Origin: Aegilops tauschii subsp. strangulata
Taxonomy: Eukaryota > Streptophyta > Magnoliopsida > Poales > Poaceae
Reading direction: 5' to 3'
Length of the DNA: 64,000 nucleotides
NCBI RefSeq assembly: GCF_002575655.3
Contig: NC_053035.3
Coordinates: 506,818,601-506,882,600, forward strand
Positions 47,949 to 58,362 of this stretch are shown piece after piece. Position 1 is the first letter of the stretch. Every line of letters begins with the position of its first letter. The position numbers and the translations under genes were made by a program. The notes beneath the pieces were generated by a model. That model ran no database searches, had not been told where the DNA came from, and saw nothing but the letters and a program-made list of their open reading frames with translations.

Positions 47949-49374
47949 GTTCCGGAAGAGGTGACGGAGCCGCGAACTTCGCCGAGCTAGACTCCGACTT
48001 CTCCGAACCAGGCAAGCATGTTTGAACCTTTGATATGATAGGTGTTTGCATGTTTGCGTGAAAGGTTGTGCATGGCATATGAGTATCGGTGAGTATCTCG
48101 TTGCATGTGAGGCAACTACCCGTGTGTTCCAAAGTTACTGTGATCTCTGATGAGAAATGGCCTAGTCATGTGGTGACATGAAGGGCAGTAAGGTGGTACT
48201 GTTGTAGCATGCCAGCCTTACGTCATCCGATAAATTCCGACGTTAACGTGGACGGAGTCACGTTGTCGTTCTTCCCCCTTCCGTGCTACCACATGTTTTC
48301 TGCCAGAATGCGGTTTAGTAAGTTGGTAACCTCTTTCCGTGTACACACCAAACAGAGGGGCCGGGATGAGGGTTCCATGGCCCTGGATTAAAGCCAGTCA
48401 TCCGGTCAGGGGGCATGGGTGTTTCCGGTTGGGACCGAGAGGGGGGCACCCCTTAGAGCGCGCGTATAGAAATTTGATCCCATTCTACGCGAGGTTGTAG
48501 CCTCCCCGTCTCAAGGTTTTTCTTGAACGTTGCCGAGGGTGATTCCTGGCTTCGGAATGTTGAATGGGTGTGTACTGGTTAGACGTGTTTCTTCCAAAAC
48601 ACCGTAAACGGAACTAGTCCCCGTGACTACTGAAATCCGTTGGCTGTGGTTAAGTAACGTGATCAGCGTATCCACGTCTATGTCAAAACCTCGTGGTATA
48701 TTTCTTTCCGGTAAGCGAGCGTGAGTAGTAAACTTGGCTGAACGTTATTCCTGTGGATGGACTAACCCTGTTATTTATCTCATGCCTGATTATTCTCTTG
48801 ATATGATTTAAAATTCATGAGCTACTAAGTTATGAATATAAGCCCTTTATGTGATGTCGCTCAGACGTCCGACTGTGGCATGTTTGTCTTTCACTTTCAA
48901 TATAAGCCCTTTATGTGATGTCGCTCAGACGTCCGACTGTGGCATGTTTGTCTTTTACTTTCAATATAAGCCCTTTATGTGATGTCACTCAGACGTCCGA
49001 CTGTGGCATGTTTGTCTTTTACTTTCAATATAAGCCCTTTATGTGGTGTCGCCTTGACGCCCGACTGCGGCATTGTTATTCTTGCATTTTCCTCTCGAGG
49101 AGTCATTCAGACCCTCGTTTGGCACCCAGTATTTTATTTTGGGATTTTGGGAGGACTACCGCCCGACTTCTCTTTTATTTCCCGTGCATTATTATCTCCA
49201 TGTCTGAGTGCACTTGTTAATCTATTCATATGCATCATGTTTACATTTGTTATATCTTATGTCCGAACTGTCTTGCGAGTACTTCCATAGTACTCACCTG
49301 GCTTGTTGATTTGGCCAGATGTTGACGAAGGCGATCTCATGGATGAAGAGTTTGATAGTGAGTCCGACGCCTAG
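47949..49374 (+). other. Possible spliced acidic micro-ORF inside the solo LTR
   Basis: Two short stretches join in frame if an intron is removed. Exon a (47949-48011) is preceded by ccttag and reads SGRGDGAANFAELDSDFSEP. Exon b (49319-49374) is preceded by gatttggccag and reads DVDEGDLMDEEFDSESDA, then TAG. The donor would be AG|GCAAGC, a GC-AG type intron of 1.3 kb. The joined tail is strongly acidic. An upstream exon supplying one base of the first codon would be needed, and I did not identify it. This is an inference from sequence pattern. Confidence 0.4.
48835..49090 (+). repeat. 64-base tandem repeat array
   Basis: Units beginning AATATAAGCCCTTTATGTG start at 48835, 48899, 48963 and 49027. 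The first three are nearly identical and the fourth drifts (GGTGTCGCCTTGACGCC). It lies within the proposed intron of the solo LTR. Confidence 0.93.
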
Positions 49375-49767
49375 AGGAGTCCCAGTCAGTCCCGTGCGAT
49401 CCTGGATATTGGTCACTTGCATTATATACGCTTCCGCCACCCGCAATAAGTCTCCTCGAGCCTCACCCCGACGCTCGAAGAGCTGTAGTTTTCAGGAGTC
49501 ATATCACCCGCTCCGCTGTGATATTTCCACCACCGTTGTTATCGTGAGTTAGTAGTTATGCCACCCTATCCGCCATTATGTTTTAATGGTGTGCATGTAA
49601 TAAATTGTTGAGCAGTCTCCGCTCAACCTTGTATTATATTCAGTACTCCTGGTATTTCTCTTCTGTGACCAAGATATTGTCTACCAGTGAGAAGGAATTC
49701 TTCTTTACTGGTCCGTAAAAGGGATTGGTCTCTCAATAAATATTTTATTGAAAAACCGGTCGTGACA

Positions 49768-50154
49768 TCTCTCCCAACCATGTGCGGTGCCCCCCTCCAC
49801 CATATTCCACCTCGGTCATATCGTAGCGGTGCTTAGGCGAAACCCTGCGTCGGTAGCAACATCATCACCGTCATCACGCCGTCGTGCTGACGGAACTCTC
49901 CCGTGAAGCTCTGCTGGATCGGAGTTCGCGGGACGTCATCGAGCTGAACATGTGCTGAACTCAGAGGTGCCGTACGTTCGGTACTTGGATCGGTCGGATC
50001 GTGAAGACGTACGACTACATCAACCATGTTGTGCTAACGCTTCCGCTTTCGGTGTACGAGGGTACGTGGACACACTCTCCCCTCTCGTTGCTATGCATTA
50101 CCATGATCCTGCGTGTGCATAGGAATTTTTTTGAAATTACTACGTTCCCCAACA
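49768..50154 (+). mobile_element. Hybrid A/B Copia LTR, right part
   Basis: It resumes after the solo LTR with TCTCTCCCAACC and ends TTCCCCAACA. It is followed by GAGCG (50155-50159), one base different from AAGCG, then RNase H tail. Confidence 0.88.
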
Positions 50155-50159
50155 GAGCG

Positions 50160-50528
50160 GAGTGCATAGCTGCTTCGGAAGCAGCAACTGAAGGAGTCTG
50201 GATGAAGGAGTTCATATCCGATCTAGGTGTCATACCTAGTGCATCGGGTCTAATGAAAATCTATTGTGACAATACTGGTGCAATTGCCTTGGCAAAGGAA
50301 TCTAGATTTCACAACAGAACCAAGCACATCAAAATACGCTTCAATTCCATCCGCGATCAAGTCCTGGCTGGGGACATAGAGATTTACAAGATACATACGG
50401 ATCTGAATGTTGCAGACCCATTGACTAAGCCTCTCTCACGAGCAAAACATGATCAACACCAAGGCTCCATGGGTGTAAGAATCATTACTGTGTAATCTAG
50501 ATTATTGACTCTAGTGCAACTGGGAGGC
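50160..50528 (+). pseudogene. Copia A RNase H tail, third copy
   Basis: It starts GAGTGC (E-C instead of E-Y), then IYCDNTGAIAL, NRTKHIKIRF and LNVADPLTKPLSRAK to a stop at 50495, and tract CAACTGGGAGGC. Because it is followed by the 3' LTR A and WHAM-like LTR that lead to the complete chromovirus, this is the copy at the native right end. Confidence 0.9.
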
Positions 50529-52254
50529 TGAAGGAAATATGCCCTAGAGGCAATAATAAAGTTATTATTTATTTCCTTATTTCATGATAAATGTTTATTA
50601 TTCATGCTAGAATTGTATTAACCCGAAACATAATACATGTGTGAATACATAGACAAACAGAGTGTCACTAGTATGCCTCTACTTGACTAGCTCATTGATC
50701 AAAGATGGTTATGTTTCCTAACCATAGACATGAGTTGTCATTTGATAAACGGGATCACATCATTAGAGAATGATGTGATTGACTTGACCCATTCCGTTAG
50801 CTTAGCACTTGATCGTTTAGTATGTTGCTATTACTTTCTTCATGACTTATACATGTTCCTATGACTATGAGATTATGCAACTCCCGAATACCGCAGGAAC
50901 ACTTTGTATGCTACCAAATGTCACAACGTAACTGGGTGATTATAAAGGTGCTCTACAGGTGTCTCCGAAGGTACTTGTTGAGTTGGCATAGATCGAGATT
51001 AGGATTTGTCACTCCGATTGTCGGAGAGGTATCTCTGGGCCCTCTCGGTAATGCACATCACTATAAGCCTTGCAAACATTGTAACTAATGAGTTAGTTGC
51101 GGGATGATGTATTACGGAACGAGTAAAGAGACTTGCCGGTAACGAGATTGAACTAGGTATTAAGATACCGACGATCGAATCTCGGGCAAGTAACATACCG
51201 ATGACAAAGGGAATAACATATGTTGTTATGCGGTTTGACCAATAAAGATCTTCGTAGAATATGTGGGACCCAATATGAGCATCCAGGTTCTGGTATTGGT
51301 TATTGACCGGAGACGTGTCTCGGTCATGTCTACATAGTTCTCGAACCCGTAGGGTCCGCACGCTTAAAGTTCGGTGACGATCGGTATTATGAGTTTTTGT
51401 GTTTTGATGTACCGAAGGTAGTTCGGAGTCCCAGATATGATCACGGACATGACGAGGACTCTCGAAATGGTCGAGACGTAAAGATCGATATATTGGACGA
51501 CTATGTTCGGACACCGGAATTGTTTCGGGAGGTTTCGGACATATACCGGAGTACCAGGGGGTTACCGGAACCCCCCGGGGAGTTTATTGGGCCTATTGGG
51601 CCCTAGTGGGAGAAGAGGAGGGGCGGCTAGGGCAGCCGCGCGCCCCTCCCCCTCTAGTCTGAATTGGACAAGGAGGGGGGCGGCGCCCCCCTTTCCTTCT
51701 CTTCCTCTCTCCCTTCCCTCTCCTCTCCTACTCCTACTTGGAAAGGGGGAGTCCTACTCCCGATGGGAGTAGGACTCCTCATGGGGCACGCCATAGGGGG
51801 TCGGCCCCTCCCCCTCCTCCACTCCTTTATTTACGGGGAGGGAGGCACCCCTTGGAGATACAACAATTGATCATTGATCTCTTAGCCATGTGCGGTGCCC
51901 CCCTCCACCATAATCCACCTCGGTAATATCGTAGCGGTGCTTAGGCGAAGCCCTGCGTTGGTAGCAACATCATCACCGTCATCACGCCGTCGTGCTGACG
52001 GAACTCTCCCTCATAGCTCTGCGGGATCGGAGTTCGTGGGACGTGATCGAGTTGAACGTGTGCTGAACTCGGAGGTGCCGTGTGTTCGGTATTTGGATCG
52101 GCCGGATCATGAAGACGTACGACTACATCAACCGCGTTCTTCCACTTTCGGTCTACGAGGGTACGTGGAAAACACTCTCCCCTCTCGTTGCTATGCATCA
52201 CCATGATCTTGCGTGTGCGTAGGAATTTTTTTTAAATTACTACGTTCCCCAACA
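50529..52254 (+). mobile_element. Copia A 3' LTR, native right end
   Basis: The 1726-base A-type LTR runs TGAAGGAAATATGCCC to TTCCCCAACA. It is followed by AAATG (52255-52259), the target duplication AAAAG with one change. Confidence 0.92.
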
Positions 52255-52515
52255 AAATGCTCTCTACTAAAACTAACTTAGTTGTGCCTTTATCTAAACA
52301 TCCCCTAGTTTTTATTTACGTGCTCTTTATTATCTTGCAAACCTATCCCGTTACACCTACAAAGTACTTCTAATTTCATACTTGTTTTAGGTAAAGCGAA
52401 CGTTAAGCGTGCGTAGAGTTGTATTGGTGGTCGCTAGAACTTGAGGGAATATTTTTTCTACCTTTAGCTCCTCGTTGGGTTTGACGCTCTTACTTATCAA
52501 AAGAGGCTACAATTG
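52255..52515 (+). mobile_element. WHAM-like LTR, right segment, native copy
   Basis: This continues the base LTR (ctctctactaaaactaact ... gaggctacaattg). The last five bases AATTG are the left target duplication of the chromovirus; the LTR resumes at 57836. Confidence 0.87.
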
Positions 52516-52851
52516 TGTCACGACTGCGCGGCGGAGGAGTTCGGCCGGTGACGAACTGCAGCTCGAATTCGAGAGGAGAGGAAGGAGAAGGGGATCCGGG
52601 GTAGGAGATGTAAGCAGGAGGATAAGATAGAAAGTGAGATGTACAGTTTGAATTTCAGAATCCTTTCGTACCGTTCTCTCCCTCGCCTGCCTGCTTATAA
52701 CCCGCAGGGTACATGGGCCTACTTGCTACGGCTCACCGGCCCACTAACGCTGAGACCAACAGGCCCGTTACATGTTTGAACTTCCCGCTACACATTATGC
52801 CTTCGTCTTGACTGCTTCCCGCTTCCCTCGCCTTGCCCGTGCCTTTGTCAT

Positions 52852-53976
52852 CTACAGAGTACTTACAATACCTCCCCCTGAAGAACCAGCATGTCCCCAG
52901 GCTGGTGCATCTGGGTAGCGCTCCTTGAGTACTTGGTAATCTTCCCAGGTTGCTGACGCCGCAGGGATCGACGACCACTTAACCAGTATCTGAAGATAAG
53001 ATGCATTGCCCTTTTTGACCTGTCGGTGGTCCAGAATCTCCTCAGGTATCACACCAGGTGCTGATAGATTGAGTGGAACCGGAAGAGTAGTAAACACCGG
53101 AGTATGATCTGGCACATGGCCCTTGAGTTGAGACACATGAAACACCGGGTGGACCATACTGCCACGGGGTAACTCCAGTTTGTGTGCTGCATTTCCCACT
53201 TTCTCCAACACCTTGAAAGGGCCAAAGTATTTGAGAGCTAGCTTTGGACAAGGACGGTTGACCACAGAAGACTGAGCATATGGCTGTAAGCGCAGGTATA
53301 CCATTTCTCCTTCGGCAAACTGGCGATCAGATCGTTTCTTATCCGCAAAGTGCTTGCACTTGCACTGTGCTCGAGCGAGATGTTTCTTTAACAGTGTTGT
53401 ATGCTCTGACTGAGAGGCCAACCAAGTCTGAACATCAGGGTGCGGAGAAGTAGACTGACCTGCTAACTGTCCAACATTTGGATCTTGCCCATACAGTGCT
53501 TTGTATGGAGTGCAGCCCAGGGACGAGTGGTATGTAGAGTTATACCAAAACTGTGCCTGAGGTAGCCATGCTGCCCATTTGGTTGGAGAATCGTGTACTG
53601 CACAACGCAAATACATCTCAAGGCACTGATTCACACGTTCAGTCTGGCCATCAGTTTGTGGGTGATACGCCGTACTCATCTGCAGTTCAGTGCCCCACAC
53701 CCGGAACAGTTCGCGCCAGAAAGCACTTGTGAAGATTTTGTCTCTGTCTGACACAATTGTCAATGGCAATCCATGCGGTTTCACTATGTTATTCAGAAAC
53801 ACCTTAGCAACAGATGCAGCTGTAAACGGATGTTTCAGGGCCAGAAAATGACTGACTTTAGTGAAGCGGTCCACAACCACCAGAATAGCACTGAATCCTT
53901 TAGACTTGGGCAGTCCCTCAATAAAATCCATGCTAATTGCCTGCCAAGGTCGATCTGGCACAGGTAAAGATTGCAA
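52852..53976 (-). pseudogene. Chromovirus integrase core and chromodomain
   Basis: The 374-codon open stretch carries the catalytic triad: D in SMDFIEGLP, D in IVSDRDKIFTS and E in HPQTDGQTERVNQ. A GPF-like region (KYFGPFKVLEKVG) and a chromodomain-like end (LQILVKWSSIPAASATWEDY) follow; chromodomains direct such elements to modified histones. The frame runs through the polypurine tract and stops 16 bases inside the 3' LTR. It is open internally but is cut from the rest of the polyprotein by a TAG at 54028-54030. Confidence 0.9.
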
Positions 53977-54027
53977 CAGGTCAGGTGTTTTGCACAGTTC
54001 ATGTTTTGCTTGTTGACATGTGTTGCA

Positions 54028-54438
54028 CTATTTCACAAAATTTTCCACATCTTTCTTCATGCCAGTCCAACTAAACAGCTGCTTAACCCTGTGGTAAGTA
54101 GGCAATATGCCAGAGTGGCCCCCCACAGGTGTGGAATGAAAAGCTTGAATGAGTTTTGTCTGTAAGCCTGTGTTGGCACCAATCCAAATTTTGTCCCCAT
54201 GTTTAATCGGACCATCCTGTAACTGAAACCCAGGACAAGCCTTGTTGTCCACTGCCAATTTCTGCAACATCCCTTGAGCAGCAGAATCTACAGAGTATGA
54301 GTTTAAAAACTCTTGTATCCAAACAGGTTTGCTGGTGGATATAGCTTGTACAGGAAATAAATGAGCCACCCTTGACAGTGCATCTGCTACAGTATTCTCC
54401 ACTCCTTTCTTGTACTGTATGGAGAATTGCAATCCCAC
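54028..54438 (-). pseudogene. Chromovirus RNase H end and integrase zinc region
   Basis: It continues RNase H in a different frame from the upstream part (GLQFSIQYKKGVENTVADALSR), so a frameshift lies near 54440. The integrase N-terminal region follows (STPVGGHSGILPTYHRV, SWTGMKKDVENFVK), then TAG before CNTCQQAKHE. The stop stands where CAG would be expected. Confidence 0.88.
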
Positions 54439-54866
54439 CAGTTTTGCATTGCTTTCCTTTGCAGATCTGAAGTTAGAAGTTTATCTCCTATATGACACAA
54501 GCTTTGATGATCAGTTTTAATAACAAAAGGAGCCCTGGCCAAGTAAGACCTCCATCTGTCTACTGCCATCATGATTGCTAGGAACTCCTTTTCATATATG
54601 CAGAACTTTTGACTATTAAATCCAAGTGCCTTGCTATAATAGGCAATTGGATGCCCTTCCTGACAGAGCACAGCTCCTACTCCAGTGTTACAGGCATCTG
54701 TTTTCACAGTGAAAGTTTTCTCTAAGTTAGGTAGAGCTAACACGGGAGTAGTGGCCATAGCTTGCTTCAAGTGTTGAAAAGCTTCCTGAGCTGTGTCAGA
54801 CCATTGAAAAGCTTGTTTTTTAAGTAGGACAGTCAAGGGTTTAGCCAGCAAACCATAGTTTCTCAC
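54387..54866 (-). pseudogene. Chromovirus RNase H, frameshifted
   Basis: RNase H residues are visible: D in VKTDACNTGVGAV, E in IYEKEFLAIMMAVDRW and D in VIKTDHQSL. The frame then drifts into non-family sequence after LLTSDLQRKAMQN because of the frameshift shared with the next segment. A TAA near 54909 separates it from reverse transcriptase. Confidence 0.88.
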
Positions 54867-54908
54867 AAATTTCCTGTAATATCCTGTTAACCCCAGAAAT
54901 CCTCTTAA

Positions 54909-55841
54909 TTAAGTAACATTCGTAGGTACTGGCCAGCTGATCATAGCTTCTGTTTTTGCAGGATCAGTAGCCACTCCCTTATCAGAAATTATGTGGCCCA
55001 AATATTCCATAGATTGTTCAGCAAACACACACTTACTCTGCTTCACATGTAACTGGTTTTCTGCTAGGATTTCAAATACAGACCTCAGATGTTGGATATC
55101 ATCTTCCAAGGAGAAACTAAACACCAAGATATCATCCATGAATACCAATACATATTTTCTGTTAGGCCCAGCCATAAACACATTCATATTGCATTGAAAT
55201 GTCCCTGGTGCAGTAGCCAATCCAAAAGGAACCACTCTGAACTGGAACTGACCATGGTGTGTTTTAAATGCTGTCTTATGTTCATCTTCCTCCTTCATTC
55301 GAATTTGATGATATCCAGCTTTTAAATCCAATTTGGAAAACCATTTGGCCCCTCCTAACTCATCCAACAGCTCATCAATTACTGGCAATGGAAACTTGCT
55401 TTTTATTGTGATAGCATCCAATCTTCTGTAGTCCACACAGAATCTCCAAGTTCCATCCTTCTTTTTTATCAACAAGACAGGAGAAGCAAATGGACTAATG
55501 CTAGGTGTAATCAAACCAGCTTTCAACATCTCAGCTACTTGTCTTTCTATCTCATCTTTTTGTTGTGGAGAGTACCTGTAAGGCCTACAATTAACTGGAA
55601 CAGCTCCAGGAACCAAGTGAATTGCATGATCCAATGGCATGTGAGGAGGTAATGTTTGAGGATCTGTGAAAACTGTTGTGTGCTTGTCAAGCAACTCTTG
55701 TACAGTAGGAGGAATTGGTGTTTCAAGTGCCATTACAATCCTGTTCAGTACAACAGTGGCCCAGACCTCATTGCCTTTTTCCCACTTAACTAGTTGTTCA
55801 ACTGATACTTCCTCAATTACTGTTGGTGTGACAGGTAGCAC
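54909..55841 (-). pseudogene. Chromovirus reverse transcriptase
   Basis: It carries the family motifs in order: PFASPVLLIKKKDGTWRFC, DYRRLD, SKLDLKAGYHQIRM, FGLATAPGTFQ and the active site FMDDILVFS (D-D pair intact). The region is open from after a TAG at 55872-55874 to TAA at 54909-54911. It would copy element RNA into DNA. The flanking stops prevent a full polyprotein. Confidence 0.92.
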
Positions 55842-55871
55842 CCCTTGCAGTTTAACTTCCTGCCCTGCATA

Positions 55872-56117
55872 CTAGAACTGAATCCACTTTTCTGCCCAGT
55901 GACACTGCATAACTCCCCATTGCTCAAGCCAGTCCATGCCCAAAATTATATCATGCCCTCCCAGAGGAAGTACATGCATGGCATTTGTAAAGTTGTGCCC
56001 TTGTATCCACCAAGTTAACTGGGAAACCACTTCAGTGCATTGCACAACTTCTCCATTTGCCACTTTTACTTTCATTGGCTGGGACAACTGATCAGTAGTG
56101 ACAGAAATCCTGCTCAA
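55872..56117 (-). pseudogene. Chromovirus protease C-terminal part
   Basis: This short frame between two TAG codons reads LLSRISVTTDQLS, then GHDIILGMDWLEQWG, the conserved second half of a Gypsy retropepsin. The apparent start is a leucine codon right after the upstream TAG, so it is a continuation, not a gene start. Confidence 0.87.
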
Positions 56118-56123
56118 AAGTGC

Positions 56124-57422
56124 CTAGTCCACAAAGGTGTGGGTGCTCCCTGAATCCACTAAAATGAGCACCACTTGGTTACCAACTAGAGCCCTCAGTT
56201 GTTTGGTTTTGGGATGAGCTGCTCCAGAAAGTGCAGTAACTGAAATAGTGGCACAATCTGCTGTAGACTGCTCAACCAGAGCATCTAATAGTGCATCTGA
56301 TATGATTTCATTCTGCACTACTGCTTCAGCTGCCTTTAACTGAGCTCCAGCAGCAGGTACTTGGCTGCACACATGTCCAGGTGTAAACTTTTCCCCACAC
56401 TTGTAACAAAGGCCATTAGCCCGGCTGTATTCCTTTAACTGTTTTGCCTTCCATAGTTCGCCAGGAGCTAAGGCAGGTCGACTATCAGTCTTGGTGAAGG
56501 GAGTTTTTGCATAGTTGGACCTGACAGACTTCTGTTGCAGTAGTCCTTCCTGAACAGCAACAAACATCACTGCCGATTGCACACATGATGGTATCTGTAG
56601 TTCCACAGTTGCTCGAAGTTCAGCCTTGAGACCCATAATGAAGCGCGTCACTAAGAAAGTGTCACTGAGTGCTTGTTCATACAACCGGATCGTGTAAACA
56701 AGCTGCAGAAATTGCTGTTTGTATTCCTCTACTGACTCGAGCTGCTTTAAGGACATGAACTCTTTCATCTTCTGTCTGTACACATTGACGTCAAACTCCT
56801 GCACTATTGCTGCACAGAACTGAGGCCAAGTATGATAAACACTAGTTTGTTTGAACGCCTGGTACCAATGAGCTGCATTATCTGTCAGGTACAGAGAGGC
56901 TGAAGTAACCTTGAAACTGTCAGGTATGTTGTACAGCTTGAAAAATGCCTCGCACTTATCTAACCAAATCCTGACATCACTGCCATCAAACCGAGGAAAA
57001 TCCATCTTGGGCATCCACTGACGTTTGCCTGAACTTTCCTCCTGAACCGATTGCCCAACTGGTTGTGGAACAGGTAAATTGTGCGGTACCTGAACAGGGC
57101 GCGGTGGCGCGGAGGTGGGGAACGATGGCCCTGCTCCAAGTATGCCATCCGATACTTCTGATGCCGTCGGCGACGAGCTCTCCGGTCCCTCTGGTGGCTT
57201 CCCCTTCGTCGCCGCGTGGAACTGGCTCTTCTGAACTTGACCCAGCGTGTCACATGACAAATCAACCTTCACCTGGAATTGGTTGAGGCGCGCGGACTGC
57301 TCCGACAGCTTGGCGTCGAGGGCCTCCAGGTGTGCGGAAATCCCGTCGACCACCTCGAACTTGCGCTGCGCCACCCGTATCTCGGCGAGTTCCCGCAGCA
57401 TTCGCTCCTGAAACGCATCCAT
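56124..57422 (-). pseudogene. gag: Chromovirus gag and protease N-terminal part
   Basis: The frame begins ATG GAT GCG TTT at 57422 and runs 432 codons to TAG. The Gag domain is visible (RIWLDKCEAFFKLYNI, AAHWYQAFKQT, MKEFMSLKQLESVEEYKQQF). It is followed by a zinc-knuckle-like CYKCGEKFTPGHVC and the protease active site VDSGSTHTFVD just before the stop. The N-terminal 70 residues look like a coiled coil (LAEIRVAQRKFEV, LDAKLSEQSARLNQ). Gag packages element RNA. Confidence 0.9.
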
Positions 57423-57607
57423 CTCGTCCGCGAGGAAGCGCGTCTACGGATTCGGCTTAAACGTCGTCGTGGTCGCGGTTTCCTCAAATCAACCCACCTC
57501 AGGTCCGGATTTATGCAGATCAAGCCCGAGAGCGATCCGCTACCTTCGCCTCGGATTTGCCGGGTACGATTCGAGAAAAAAAATTGCAGGCACACGGCGG
57601 AGCGAGA

Positions 57608-57625
57608 GAAGAGGCTCTGATACCA
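57608..57625 (-). promoter_or_regulatory. Chromovirus primer-binding site, tRNA-Met type
   Basis: The minus strand reads TCTGGTATCAGAGCCTC three bases after the LTR end GTCGTGGCA, complementary to initiator tRNA-Met. It fixes the orientation. Confidence 0.9.
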
Positions 57626-57830
57626 GATTGCCACGACCGCGCGGCGGAGGAGTCCGGCCGGCGATGAACTGCAGCTCGAATTCGAGAGGAGAGGAAGGAG
57701 AAGGGGATCCGCTGAGACAACAGGCCCGTTACATATTTGAACTTCCCGCTACACATTACGCCTTCGCCTTGACTGCTTCCTGCTTCCCTCGCCTTGCCCG
57801 TGCCTTTTTGTCATCTGCAGAGTACTTACA

Positions 57831-58362
57831 AATTGATCCCCTATACTTGTGGGTTATCAAAACCTTTTTCCGGCGCCGTTGCCGAGGAGCAATAGCGTGG
57901 GGTGAATATTCTTGTGTGTGCTTGTTTGCTTTGTCACTAAGTAGATTTTATTTGCTGTTCTAAATTGTTCTCTATCTTTAGTTATGGATATGGAACACGA
58001 AATACCAAAAAATTAGGTGTACTTGCTACTCATGGAGATGGGGAACCTCCTAAAACCCTCGATGCTCATTATGTGAAAGATATTATGTACTACTTTAATA
58101 ATCCTGAGAAAACCCCATTCAATTATGTAATGGGAGACACGTTAGATCAACGTGAATACTTTAGGGATTATCGCTTGACTCAAAAAGGAAAACTATTATG
58201 GGATCAAATTCATATGTTGCATTGGTATGCTCGGCAACCATGCTTGAGATATGATTATACTTGTTGCTCTAGGATGAAGGCTCCACACCTTCCCTTGTCA
58301 TGCAAATTTCATGATAATGAAACCTTAACTTCTTATGCTAATGGTAGATATGAATACTATGT
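57831..58362 (+). mobile_element. End of WHAM-like LTR, primer site and internal start
   Basis: The LTR ends GATCCCCTATACTTGTGGGTTATCA at 57859. A primer-site-like CCGGCGCCGTTGCCGAGG (57870-57887) of the tRNA-Asp type follows, then a leader. An open frame (from about 57978) reads RNTKKLGVLATHGDGEPP and RLTQKGKLLWDQIHMLHWYA, which I recall from WHAM-type elements but cannot assign a function. The element is lost after about 58362, where a Copia LTR fragment begins. Confidence 0.75.

Larger units (their letters stand above)
45855..49767 (+). mobile_element. Solo LTR of a long-LTR (probably Gypsy) retrotransposon
   Basis: The sequence TGTGACACCC...CCGGTCGTGACA is 3.9 kb and is flanked by a perfect target duplication TCTCT (45850-45854, 49768-49772). 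It has TG...CA ends, a strong TATA box at 47154, AATAAA near 49735, and no primer site or internal region. It is therefore a solo LTR left by recombination. The strand is inferred from the TATA box and AATAAA. GC-rich incidental frames at 46619-47160 are not supported as genes. I cannot name the family with confidence. Confidence 0.85.
41332..53867 (+). repeat. Tandem duplication D2, unit 2 (enlarged)
   Basis: It has the same order as unit 1 but is larger by about 6.77 kb. This is explained by the D3 LTR exchange (about 2.1 kb), the 284-base duplication, the 3.9-kb solo LTR and about 0.48 kb lost from unit 1. It ends at TGAAGC (53862-53867) inside the intact chromovirus. Confidence 0.88.
52516..57830 (-). 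mobile_element. Chromovirus-type Gypsy (Reina-like), small LTRs
   Basis: The 5.3-kb element is flanked by perfect target duplication AATTG (52511-52515, 57831-57835). The LTRs are 352 bases (52516-52867) and 202 bases (57629-57830); the shorter one lacks an internal piece between GGGGATCCG and CTGAGAC. The minus strand encodes gag, protease, reverse transcriptase, RNase H, integrase and a C-terminal chromodomain-like segment in Gypsy order. The primer site is tRNA-Met type. Small LTRs plus a chromodomain suggest the Reina group; the exact family is not certain. Confidence 0.9.
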
